Shown here: piece after piece, positions 14,968 through 22,844 of the stretch
Layout of the letters: each line of letters opens with the position of its first letter
How positions within the stretch are numbered: position 1 is the stretch's first letter
Notes under the pieces: generated by a model
What the model saw: the letters and a program-made list of their open reading frames with translations, nothing else
What the model was told of the DNA's origin: nothing
Databases searched by the model: none
Made by a program: the position numbers and the translations under genes
NCBI GenBank assembly: GCA_013824905.1
Contig: PNOO01000004.1
Coordinates: forward strand, 1-24,359
Reading direction: 5' to 3'
DNA length: 24,359 nt
DNA from: Syntrophus sp. (in: bacteria)
GTDB taxonomy: Bacteria; Desulfobacterota; Syntrophia; Syntrophales; UBA5619

Positions 14968-16328
14968 ACGCGCAAAGACGAGAAAAATATCTCCGAACCT
15001 ATGGGATTTTTCCACAGCGACCCCTTGTTGCGGCATCGGTAGAAGGGATCGAACAGGCTGTCGTGATTCCTGCTCTTGCCGAAAGGGATTCCCTCTTCCG
15101 AACTCTGGCCTGCATCGCAAGGAATCCATCGAGCGACCTCCAACGGACCCTGGTGATCTGCGTCGTGAATAATCACCGGCCGCCTCTTGCTGCAGCTGTG
15201 GAAATCACTGACAATCAAAAGACTCTTCACATACTGCAGTCCCTCGTTTTCAGACGTCCCGCTCATCCAGAACGCCCAGACGGGATAAGGGAAGATCTCC
15301 AATCTATCGCCGGCAGTGATCTGCGGTTGGCCTTTATCGATGCCTCCTCACCCGGCTTGGAGATTCCGGACCGGGATGGCGGTGTGGGGACGGCGAGGAA
15401 GATCGGGATGGATGCGGCCCTGCGGATTGTCGACGCAGGGGCGGCGGGAGGCGGGGTGATCTGTTGTCTCGATGCCGACACGCTGGTGGAGGAGAATTAC
15501 CTTTCCGCCTGCCGGATGTATTTTACCGGGACGGGGGACCCCGCTGCCGTAACGGCCTATGCCCATCAGAAACCAGACGATCCGAATCTGCTGGCGGCGA
15601 TCTGCTGCTATGAGATCTTTCTCAGGTCCTACGTGATCGGACTTTCCTATGCCGTTTCGCCCTATGCCTTTCACTCCATCGGTTCGACGATGGCCTGTTC
15701 GGCGGACGGATATGCGGATGTCCGAGGGATGAACCGGCGACGGGCGGCGGAGGATTTTCATTTTCTCAACAAGCTTGCGAAGATCGGAAAGATCGGCACC
15801 ATTGCCGAAACGACCGTTTTCCCCTCATCGCGGCCTTCAGGAAGGGTGCCCTTCGGCACTGGAAGGCGTATGCTCCGCTTCCTGGCCGGCGGGACGGACG
15901 AATACCGCCTGTACGACCCACGGATCTTCATGATCCTCAAGGAGTGGCTCGCCGCGATGGAGGGCGACCCCGACAGAGACCCGGAAGTAATCCTTAGCGG
16001 GGCGCGCCGCATTCATGCGCTTCTCGAAGAGTATCTCCGGCTGAGTCGATTTGCAGCGGACTGGACAGTCATCAGGAAAAACTGCCGTGATGCCGGACAC
16101 CTCCGGCGACAATTCCATGTCTGGTTCGACGGATTGAAGACCTTAAAACTGGTTCATCATCTGAGCCGTTCTACCTTTCCGTCAATTCCCATGTTCGACG
16201 GCCTGAAGAAACTTATCGCTCTTTGGGATCGGCCGCTTGCACAACTCATCCCTCCCGGAGGCATTCCGAAACTCAACGATCAGCTCCACATTCTGGAGGC
16301 TTTACGGTTCGACTTTCCCCATTCGTGA
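14964..16328 (+). CDS. Soluble GT2-like glycosyltransferase, unknown substrate
   Basis: A 454-residue protein with the look of a GT-A fold glycosyltransferase. The N-terminal nucleotide-sugar half begins at AVVIPALAERDSLFRTL, passes GVGTARKIGMDAAL, and reaches the metal-binding D-A-D at residues 170-172 (CCLDADTLVEENY). An E-D pair at 263-264 (RRAAEDFHFLNKL) could hold the catalytic base. The last 150 residues are charged and helical. No transmembrane segment or signal peptide is visible, so it should act in the cytosol. Its ATG overlaps the miaA stop as ATGA. Donor and acceptor are unknown; a surface polysaccharide or metabolite role is possible, and the pairing with miaA may or may not be functional. 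Confidence 0.75.
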   Translation: MNAQRREKYLRTYGIFPQRPLVAASVEGIEQAVVIPALAERDSLFRTLACIARNPSSDLQRTLVICVVNNHRPPLAAAVEITDNQKTLHILQSLVFRRPAHPERPDGIREDLQSIAGSDLRLAFIDASSPGLEIPDRDGGVGTARKIGMDAALRIVDAGAAGGGVICCLDADTLVEENYLSACRMYFTGTGDPAAVTAYAHQKPDDPNLLAAICCYEIFLRSYVIGLSYAVSPYAFHSIGSTMACSADGYADVRGMNRRRAAEDFHFLNKLAKIGKIGTIAETTVFPSSRPSGRVPFGTGRRMLRFLAGGTDEYRLYDPRIFMILKEWLAAMEGDPDRDPEVILSGARRIHALLEEYLRLSRFAADWTVIRKNCRDAGHLRRQFHVWFDGLKTLKLVHHLSRSTFPSIPMFDGLKKLIALWDRPLAQLIPPGGIPKLNDQLHILEALRFDFPHS

Positions 16329-16347
16329 ATAAATTCCTCATTCCTCC

Positions 16348-16376
16348 TTGACGTCGTCATTTATTATGCATATATT
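16348..16376 (+). promoter_or_regulatory. Sigma-70 promoter of the parvulin-MBL-tilS group
   Basis: TTGACG at 16348-16353 and TATATT at 16371-16376 are separated by the ideal 17 bases. Transcription would start near 16383, leaving a leader of about 97 bases before the GTG at 16480. It starts 20 bases after the stop of the glycosyltransferase gene, in the first intergenic gap since miaA. Confidence 0.7.
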
Positions 16377-16479
16377 CCAGGCCTTCGTTTCCCAAGACAT
16401 CCGGGCCTTCATGGCCGGCAGGTATGGATCGCTTGATAAGCAAGGATTTGAATTATCGAATAACCGGGGAGGACGTATT

Positions 16480-17598
16480 GTGACAAAAAAAATCAGAAAG
16501 AATATTCTCGTCAAGACAGCGCTTCTCTTGATGTTTATCAGTGTAGTCGGATGCGGATCCAAGGAAGAGAAGACGTCAAAGGCGGCTCAACCCGTAATGG
16601 CGCCGGCGCTTGTATTGGATGCAGCGCCGGAGGCGACGGCGGCAAAACCGCCTGTCGCGACCACCGCTTCAACTGCCGTGGAATCCAAAAAGGGTATTGA
16701 CTCTTCAGGGATTGCCGTCGAAGTCGACGGAGTAAAGCTGACCAAGGAGCAGCTCGAAGCGGATCTGCAAAAAAAATTGGCGACGCTCAAGGGGCAGATT
16801 CCTGCAGAAGGCCTCGAACAGGCCAAAGTCGAGATCAGGCGAAATTTAGTCGATGAATTCGTTGTCCGGACGCTTCTTGGCAAGGAAGTCGGTACAAAAA
16901 AGGTGACGGCCACCGAGAAGGAGGTCGCAGATATTCTGGAGTCTATGAAGAGCCAGCTTCCTGCCGGGATGACGATGGACGATCTGCTCAAGAAAAACAA
17001 GATTGATGCGGCAAAGATGCGCGATGAAATCGGTATGAATATCCGGATTAACAAGCTGGTCATGCAGGAGCTGGGCGGGAAGGTCAAAATAGCGGACAAA
17101 GAAATCAGCGACTTCTACAATAAGAACCTCGATAAATTCAAGAAGCCGGAATCCATTCATGCCCGGCATCTTCTGGTGTCCAAAGTATCGGGGGACACCG
17201 ACAAGATCAAGGCGGAGAAAAGGACCAAGGCCGAAGAGCTAAGGAAACAGCTTGTCTCCGGCGCCGATTTTGCCGATCTGGCAAAGAAAAATTCCGACTG
17301 CCCAAGCAAGGAACAAGGGGGAGACCTGGGAACCTTCACCCGCGGCCAGATGGTCAAACCGTTTGAAGACGCCGCATTTTCTCAGGAAAAAAATGCGATC
17401 GGCCCTGTAGTGGAAACGGATTTCGGTTTTCACATTATTGAGGTTCTCGAACACCAAAGCCCGCAGGTTGTGAAACTGGATGGCGAAACGAAGAAGCAGA
17501 TCCAGGCGTTCCTCGAACGTCAGAAACAACAGGATGCCTTTGACGGACTGGTCAAGAGACTAAAAGCAGGTGCGAACATCGTTGTCTACGGAAAATGA
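16480..17598 (+). CDS. Parvulin-type peptidyl-prolyl isomerase lipoprotein (SurA/PrsA-like)
   Basis: A 372-residue lipoprotein that would help fold exported or outer-membrane proteins. The signal peptide has a basic start (MTKKIRKN), a hydrophobic core and a lipobox VVG/C with lipidated C25. Residues about 30-70 are an Ala/Pro/Thr-rich tether, then a SurA-N-like helical region (VDGVKLTKEQLEADLQ onward), and a parvulin rotamase domain from about 224 to 322 with ARHLLV, FADLAKKNSDCPSKEQGGDLG and FGFHIIEVLEH. I chose GTG 16480, 6-7 bases after GGGGAGGA, as it places the signal peptide correctly; the frame extends upstream to 16348 without one. Its stop touches the next gene. One rotamase domain, against two in SurA, makes PrsA-like the closer description. 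Confidence 0.92.
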   Translation: MTKKIRKNILVKTALLLMFISVVGCGSKEEKTSKAAQPVMAPALVLDAAPEATAAKPPVATTASTAVESKKGIDSSGIAVEVDGVKLTKEQLEADLQKKLATLKGQIPAEGLEQAKVEIRRNLVDEFVVRTLLGKEVGTKKVTATEKEVADILESMKSQLPAGMTMDDLLKKNKIDAAKMRDEIGMNIRINKLVMQELGGKVKIADKEISDFYNKNLDKFKKPESIHARHLLVSKVSGDTDKIKAEKRTKAEELRKQLVSGADFADLAKKNSDCPSKEQGGDLGTFTRGQMVKPFEDAAFSQEKNAIGPVVETDFGFHIIEVLEHQSPQVVKLDGETKKQIQAFLERQKQQDAFDGLVKRLKAGANIVVYGK

Positions 17599-17612
17599 GC
17601 GATGGAGGCGGA

Positions 17613-18518
17613 ATGAGGAGCTGCAACCCAGGCCGGATCGGTGAACGCCTCTGGTATCTTGGGAGAGAAGAATCGGGGATCTATCTGCTGAAGGGAGATG
17701 CATGCTCCCTGATCATCAGCGGCGGGATGAGCTACCTGGCCCCGGTCGTGCGGAACCAGCTGGACGCCTTCGGCATCGATGAGAGGAAGATTCAAAAACT
17801 GCTGATCCTCCATTCCCACTTCGATCATGTGGGGCTGGTCCCCTTTTTCCGGAGGCGCTGTCCGGATCTTCAGGTTTATGCCTCGGCCAGGGCATGGCAA
17901 ATTTTACAGATGCCGAAGGGGATTGAGACGATCAACAACTTCGGCCGCCTCGTCGCGGCAAGAAGGGGGATGACCGCTTGGCTGGAAGGGTATGATCTTG
18001 AATGGCGGAACGATGTCGTCGGAAAGGCAGTCTCAGAGGGGGCAACGATTGACCTCGGCGGTTTGACCGTGCAGATCCTGGAAACCCCCGGTCACTCTTC
18101 CTGCTCGATATCGGCTTATGTTACGGAACTTCAGGCCCTCTTTCCCTCGGATGGGGGCGGGATACCTTATGGCGAGACGATTCTGCCGTCAGGCAATTCC
18201 AACTTTACCCAATATCAGCAGAGTCTTGAGAGGCTGCAGTCACTCAAAGTGGAAATATTATGCGCCGATCATTACGGTTATGTGACGGGGCCGGAGGCAG
18301 AAAACTACCTCTGTCGGAGCAGCGAAGCGGCCAGGAATTACAGAGCCATGGTCGAGGCGATCTATCGGCGCACTGGGTCCGTCGATGCAACCGTGGAGGA
18401 ACTGGTAAGGGAGAGATTAAGTCAAATTCCGGATTTTATCATCGGACCGGAGATTTACACCGGTGTGTGCCGTCAGACGGCGCGGCACATCGCCGGCGCC
18501 ATGGAGGAAAAGACCTAA
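17613..18518 (+). CDS. Metallo-beta-lactamase-fold hydrolase
   Basis: A soluble dinuclear metal hydrolase of about 301 residues; the substrate is unknown. Metal ligands are in order: HSHFDH starting at H67, H161 in TPGHSS, D180 in FPSDGG, and H220 in ADHYGY, which is the full set for the superfamily. A C-terminal stretch of about 80 residues is helical, as in many glyoxalase II-like or flavin-free MBL hydrolases. Two ATGs are possible. ATG 17613 has GGAGG 4 bases upstream; ATG 17595 overlaps the preceding stop as ATGA but has only a weak site, and would add six residues. Placed between a lipoprotein chaperone and tilS, it gives no clear pathway. Thioesterase or glyoxalase II-like activity is the simplest guess. 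Confidence 0.85.
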   Translation: MRSCNPGRIGERLWYLGREESGIYLLKGDACSLIISGGMSYLAPVVRNQLDAFGIDERKIQKLLILHSHFDHVGLVPFFRRRCPDLQVYASARAWQILQMPKGIETINNFGRLVAARRGMTAWLEGYDLEWRNDVVGKAVSEGATIDLGGLTVQILETPGHSSCSISAYVTELQALFPSDGGGIPYGETILPSGNSNFTQYQQSLERLQSLKVEILCADHYGYVTGPEAENYLCRSSEAARNYRAMVEAIYRRTGSVDATVEELVRERLSQIPDFIIGPEIYTGVCRQTARHIAGAMEEKT

Positions 18519-18533
18519 AATCTACCTTTTTCT

Positions 18534-19610
18534 GTGAATGTATCCATCATGCTCAAGAGAATCAGAAAAACGATCGCCGAATGTTCCCTTCTGGAGCGGG
18601 GAGATCACCTCCTGGTGGCGGTTTCAGGCGGTCCCGATTCCGTGGCGCTCCTGCGGGCGATGGTGCTCCTTTCATCCGAATATGAACTTCGGTTAACGAC
18701 GGCGCACCTCAATCACGGCCTTCGGGGTGCGGAAGCGCAAAGGGAGGAGGCGTTCGTATTGAGCCTCTGTGCCGAGATGGGAATCGCCTGTATCTGTAAA
18801 ACAGTCGACATCCGCATGCTTCAAAAAGGCAGAGGGATGTCCCTGGAGGAGATCAGCCGGGAGGAACGGTACAGGTTTCTCAATGAGGCGGCGGAAACCT
18901 GCGGCGCCCGGAAGATTGCCACAGGCCATCATCGCGATGATCAGGCAGAAACCGTTCTGATCAATCTGCTCCGGGGTAGCGGTCTAGAAGGTTTGAAGGG
19001 AATTCCGCCGTCGCGAGACGGTCGGATCATACGTCCCCTACTGCACGTAGGGAGGGGGGAGATTCTGAAATTTCTCAATCGCGAAGGGTTGACATATATG
19101 ACAGACAGTTCTAATCTGAGTCCCCTGTTCCTGCGCAACAGGATCAGACATGAGCTCATTCCGGAATTGACGCTGAGATATAATCCCGGGATAGTTGAGG
19201 CACTCAGCCATACCGCTGAGATCCTCCGCCGGGAGGATGATTATCTGCAGGCCGTGGTCCGTCAGACCCTAAATCAATGGGGGATTGTCCCGGGTGCGGG
19301 GGAGATCCGGCTCCCACTTACGGCCCTTCTTGATCTTCACGAGGCCCTTCAGGGACGCTTGATCAAATGTCTGCTGGCGGCCGCCGCCCTCCCGGGATAC
19401 GGCATCGGCTATCGGCATGTTGAGGCCGTGCTAGCGTTCACCCGCCAGCCGCGCCACCGCCGCGCCTCTTTGGATCTTCCCGGCCTAATTCATGTAGAAA
19501 GGGAAGGGGACCTCCTTAGGATCGGAAGGGTAAGCTCCAGGCCGGTGAGAAGGGACAAACGGAAAGAAGTGAAACCTCAAAGCGCTGAACGCAGAAATGG
19601 TTTGAAATAA
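18534..19610 (+). CDS. tilS: tRNA(Ile)-lysidine synthase
   Basis: TilS attaches lysine to C34 of tRNA-Ile(CAU) with ATP, changing its codon from AUG to AUA; it is essential where known. The N-terminal ATPase domain starts with the PP-loop VAVSGGPDS and continues through TAHLNHGLRG, ATGHHRDDQAETVLINLLRGSGL and the domain end LFLRNRIRHELIPEL, all well conserved. About 358 residues is short against 432 in E. coli: it holds the middle helical domain but little of the second C-terminal domain and ends in a basic tail (RRDKRKEVKPQSAERR). GTG 18534 and ATG 18549 are both possible starts; neither has a good ribosome binding site, so it may depend on ribosomes from the gene 15-30 bases upstream. ftsH follows, as in many bacteria. 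Confidence 0.93.
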   Translation: MNVSIMLKRIRKTIAECSLLERGDHLLVAVSGGPDSVALLRAMVLLSSEYELRLTTAHLNHGLRGAEAQREEAFVLSLCAEMGIACICKTVDIRMLQKGRGMSLEEISREERYRFLNEAAETCGARKIATGHHRDDQAETVLINLLRGSGLEGLKGIPPSRDGRIIRPLLHVGRGEILKFLNREGLTYMTDSSNLSPLFLRNRIRHELIPELTLRYNPGIVEALSHTAEILRREDDYLQAVVRQTLNQWGIVPGAGEIRLPLTALLDLHEALQGRLIKCLLAAAALPGYGIGYRHVEAVLAFTRQPRHRRASLDLPGLIHVEREGDLLRIGRVSSRPVRRDKRKEVKPQSAERRNGLK

Positions 19611-19628
19611 ACGCATCAATATTATAAT
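19602..19628 (+). promoter_or_regulatory. Possible sigma-70 promoter of ftsH
   Basis: TTGAAA at 19602-19607 (overlapping the tilS stop) and a perfect TATAAT at 19623-19628 are 15 bases apart, shorter than ideal. Transcription would start near 19635, giving a leader of about 74 bases. A second weak option is TTGTCA at 19656-19661 with TCATCT 17 bases later. No heat-shock sigma-32 consensus was recognised. Confidence 0.4.
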
Positions 19629-19708
19629 AAAGCGGGTTAATGAGATAAATATCGGTTGTCAAGTATGATGTCTGAGTTTCATCTCTTCAGATTAAAGGAG
19701 AAAATAGA

Positions 19709-21538
19709 TTGAATCCCCTTCAGAAGAATATTGCGCTGTGGCTTGTCATCAGTCTTGTGTTTGTGATGATTTACCACCTTTTCAATCAGCCCAAGACTGC
19801 CCAGATGGAGGTCATCTACAGCGATTTTTTAAGCTATGTGGATAAGGCCCAAGTCACTGATGTGACCATCCAGGGTGACAACATCTCCGGAAGACTGAAC
19901 ACAGGGAAGGCCTTTAAGACCTTTGCCCCCAAGGATGCAGGTGTGATCACCCTGCTGAAGGAAAAAGGGGTCAGGATCTCCGCCAAACCACTGGATGATT
20001 CACCATGGTATATGACTGTTTTGGTGTCATGGCTCCCCATGCTGCTTCTGATTGGTGTTTGGATCTTCTTCATGAGGCAGATGCAGGGCGGCGGCGGAAA
20101 GGCCATGGCTTTCGGGAAAAGCCGGGCCCGCCTGGTCACGGATAAAACGAAAAAAGTCACCTTTGCCGATGTGGCCGGCGTCGAGGAAGCAAAGGCCGAA
20201 CTCCAGGAGGTCATCGATTTTCTCCGGGATCCCAAGAAATACACAAGATTGGGGGGGAGAATTCCCAAAGGACTGCTGCTCGTGGGGCAGCCTGGAACGG
20301 GGAAAACCTTACTCGCCCGCGCCGTCGCCGGGGAGGCGGATGTTCCTTTCCTCAGCATCAGCGGATCCGATTTTGTCGAAATGTTTGTCGGGGTCGGGGC
20401 GTCAAGGGTCCGGGACCTCTTCAATCAGGGTAAGAAGAATGCCCCGTGCATTATTTTTATCGATGAAATCGATGCGGTGGGCCGTCATCGGGGCGCCGGT
20501 CTCGGAGGCGGGCACGACGAACGGGAACAGACTCTCAACCAGCTTCTTGTTGAGATGGACGGATTCGAATCCAACGAAGGGGTCATCCTGGTCTCGGCAA
20601 CAAACCGTCCGGATGTCCTCGATCCCGCTCTCCTTCGGCCCGGCCGATTCGACCGCCAGGTCGTTGTGCCTCTGCCGGATGTCAAAGGAAGGGAAAAGAT
20701 TCTGGCGGTTCATGCCCGGAAGACGCCTCTTGCAGAGGACGTCGATTTCGCAGTCATTGCCCGCGGGACGCCCGGTTTTTCAGGCGCCGACATCGAAAAT
20801 CTCGTTAACGAATCGGTCCTTTATGCCGCCCGGTTCGACAAGGAAAAGGTGACCATGAGCGATTTCGAATTTGCCAAGGACAAGGTTCTGATGGGAACGG
20901 AGAGAAGAAGCTTGGTCATCAGCGATGCTGAAAAGAGAAATACGGCCTACCATGAATCGGGGCACGCTCTTGTGGCCAGGATACTGCCGGGAACCGATCC
21001 GATTCACAAGGTGACCATCATTCCCCGGGGGCAGGCCCTGGGTGTGACACAGCAGCTCCCTGTCGATGAGAAACACACCTATCCACGGGAGTTTCTGATG
21101 AATAATATCGTGATCCTGCTCGGCGGAAGGGCGGCGGAGGAGCTGGTTATGAATGATTTTACCACCGGCGCCGGAAATGATATCGAACGGGCAACCGCTC
21201 TCGCCCGTAAAATGGTCTGCGAATGGGGGATGAGTGAGGCGATGGGGCCGCTGAGTTACGGGAAGAAGCAGGAACAGATCTTCCTCGGCCGCGAATTTGC
21301 CACCCATAAGGATTACAGCGAGAAAACCGCCCAGAAGATTGACAAGGAAGTCGCCCGGATCGTGATGATGAGTTACGAGAGCGCCAAGCAGATCCTATCG
21401 GACCGCATGGATGTCCTCAACAGAATAGCCGCGGAACTGCTGGATAAAGAGGTCCTCAACGCAGCGGAACTCGATGCGCTCATCGGGATAAAACCGACAC
21501 AGGACGCCGCTAATCCGATGCTGGAGGCATCGGTCTGA
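19709..21538 (+). CDS. ftsH: ATP-dependent zinc metalloprotease FtsH
   Basis: A membrane-bound AAA+ protease that unfolds and degrades membrane and short-lived cytosolic proteins as a hexamer. In 609 residues it has two transmembrane helices (ALWLVISLVFVMIYHLF near 9-25 and WLPMLLLIGVWIFFMRQ near 108-124) around a small periplasmic domain, Walker A GQPGTGKT at 193-200, pore loop FVGVGASRVRDLF, Walker B IIFIDEIDAVG, the SRH block, and the zinc site H415-E416-x-x-H419 with D491 as third ligand. Walker A has Gln where most FtsH have Pro. The start is TTG 19709, 8 bases after AAAGGAG. The tilS-ftsH-folP order is common. A hairpin follows directly between ftsH and folP. Confidence 0.97.
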   Translation: MNPLQKNIALWLVISLVFVMIYHLFNQPKTAQMEVIYSDFLSYVDKAQVTDVTIQGDNISGRLNTGKAFKTFAPKDAGVITLLKEKGVRISAKPLDDSPWYMTVLVSWLPMLLLIGVWIFFMRQMQGGGGKAMAFGKSRARLVTDKTKKVTFADVAGVEEAKAELQEVIDFLRDPKKYTRLGGRIPKGLLLVGQPGTGKTLLARAVAGEADVPFLSISGSDFVEMFVGVGASRVRDLFNQGKKNAPCIIFIDEIDAVGRHRGAGLGGGHDEREQTLNQLLVEMDGFESNEGVILVSATNRPDVLDPALLRPGRFDRQVVVPLPDVKGREKILAVHARKTPLAEDVDFAVIARGTPGFSGADIENLVNESVLYAARFDKEKVTMSDFEFAKDKVLMGTERRSLVISDAEKRNTAYHESGHALVARILPGTDPIHKVTIIPRGQALGVTQQLPVDEKHTYPREFLMNNIVILLGGRAAEELVMNDFTTGAGNDIERATALARKMVCEWGMSEAMGPLSYGKKQEQIFLGREFATHKDYSEKTAQKIDKEVARIVMMSYESAKQILSDRMDVLNRIAAELLDKEVLNAAELDALIGIKPTQDAANPMLEASV

Positions 21539-21544
21539 GATGAC

Positions 21545-21561
21545 CCCCAGGCCACCTGGGG
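21545..21561 (+). promoter_or_regulatory. Hairpin over the folP ribosome binding site
   Basis: CCCCAGG (21545-21551) and CCTGGGG (21555-21561) are perfect 7-bp complements with the 3-base spacer CCA; a few end pairs may open to relax the loop. The GGGG of the 3' arm is the only candidate ribosome binding site for the ATG at 21563. No U-run follows, so this is not a terminator. It may hold folP translation down until ribosomes ending ftsH, 6 bases before the stem, open it. Confidence 0.55.
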
Positions 21562-21562
21562 A

Positions 21563-22795
21563 ATGATGGGAACAACCACCATGCATGGAGCGGAATTGCA
21601 GGCAAGAGTCCTGCATTTATTATCTCAGGAGGATGCTCTTGACGCCCTGAAGGCAGTGGAGGTGGATCCGTATGGGATCCAGGTGATGCTTCCGAAGATG
21701 GTTCACCTGAACATCCTTCTGGAGGGGGTGGAATGCAAGGTGGCCAATATCATCAAACAGGAGATGCTCTCCCTCGGGGCGGATGCCGCCGTTGCCCGTG
21801 ATGCGGTCGGGTGCTCTATTTCCAGGACCGACGTCATCCTGATGGGAACGCTCAAACAGATTCGCCGCTTCATCGAAAAGATGGCCGAGCAACCATTTGG
21901 TTTGAAAGGGATATTCGAACCGATCCGCGAAATTCTGGACAATCTCTCTCTGAATTCGGCCCTCCTTCGAACATCAAGAAGAGAAATCAAGGTCGGAGAG
22001 AAGACCCTGATCATGGGAATCATCAACATGACTCCCGATTCCTTTTTCGACGGAGGCAGATTTACGACGCCGGAAATGGCTGTAGAAGAGGGCGTCCGCA
22101 TGGTTGAGGACGGCGCGGATATGATCGACATCGGCGGCGAGTCCAGTCGACCCGGATCAGATCCCATACCGGAGGAAGAGGAATTACGGCGGGTGATCCC
22201 GATCGTCAGAGGGCTTGCCGGGAAGATCTCCGTCCCTCTTTCGGTCGATACGATGAAGGCGCCCGTGGCACGAACGGCCCTGGCCGAGGGTGCGGAAATT
22301 GTAAATGATATCAGCTCGATGAATTATGACAACCAAATGATGAAAGTGGTTGCGGAGTCAGGCGCCGCGGTCATTCTCATGCATATGCGCGGTATGCCGA
22401 AAATAATGCAAACGGGTGATCTCACCTATCGTTCCCTGCGGGGAGAGGTGATCTCTTTCTTGAAAGAGCGGATCGATACCGCAGTGAAGAGGGGTATTGC
22501 ACCGGCACAGATTATGGTTGATCCCGGGCTCGGTTTCGGCAAATCGGCAATGGACAATGTGCGGTTGATCAGGCATCTGCGTGAATTAACCCTATTCGGG
22601 AGGCCGATCGTCGTTGGGCCGTCTCGGAAATCATTCATCGGTCACGTGACGGGGGGAACCCCGCAAGAACGGATCGAAGGCACGGCGGCTGCGGTCACTG
22701 CGGCTATCATGAATGGAAGTCGGGTGATCCGGGTCCATGACGTCAAGACAATGAAAAAGGTTGCCGCCATGGCGGATGCACTGGTCAGTGCATGA
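21563..22795 (+). CDS. folP: Dihydropteroate synthase with long N-terminal extension
   Basis: FolP condenses p-aminobenzoate with the pterin pyrophosphate made by FolK, giving dihydropteroate; it is the sulfonamide target. The TIM-barrel domain fills residues about 148-410 with IMGIINMTPDSFFDGG, DIGGESSRPGSDPI, VNDISSM, DPGLGFGKS, GPSRKSFIG and RVHDV. The first 147 residues are an added domain absent from the roughly 280-residue enterobacterial enzyme, with LLEGVECKVANIIKQEML and a RDAVGCSISRTDVILMG segment; its role is unknown to me. I used ATG 21563; ATGs at 21566 and 21581 are in frame. A hairpin covers its ribosome binding site. tsaE follows after 49 bases that hold a T-run at 22813-22820 but no clear stem. 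Confidence 0.95.
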   Translation: MMGTTTMHGAELQARVLHLLSQEDALDALKAVEVDPYGIQVMLPKMVHLNILLEGVECKVANIIKQEMLSLGADAAVARDAVGCSISRTDVILMGTLKQIRRFIEKMAEQPFGLKGIFEPIREILDNLSLNSALLRTSRREIKVGEKTLIMGIINMTPDSFFDGGRFTTPEMAVEEGVRMVEDGADMIDIGGESSRPGSDPIPEEEELRRVIPIVRGLAGKISVPLSVDTMKAPVARTALAEGAEIVNDISSMNYDNQMMKVVAESGAAVILMHMRGMPKIMQTGDLTYRSLRGEVISFLKERIDTAVKRGIAPAQIMVDPGLGFGKSAMDNVRLIRHLRELTLFGRPIVVGPSRKSFIGHVTGGTPQERIEGTAAAVTAAIMNGSRVIRVHDVKTMKKVAAMADALVSA

Positions 22796-22844
22796 CGCGA
22801 CGGTAGTTGTGATTTTTTTTATCGGGATAAAGGCGTAAACAGAA

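Noticed and set aside
22809..22822. T-run between folP and tsaE as a terminator
   Set aside because: No stable stem precedes the eight Ts, so a Rho-independent terminator cannot be supported.
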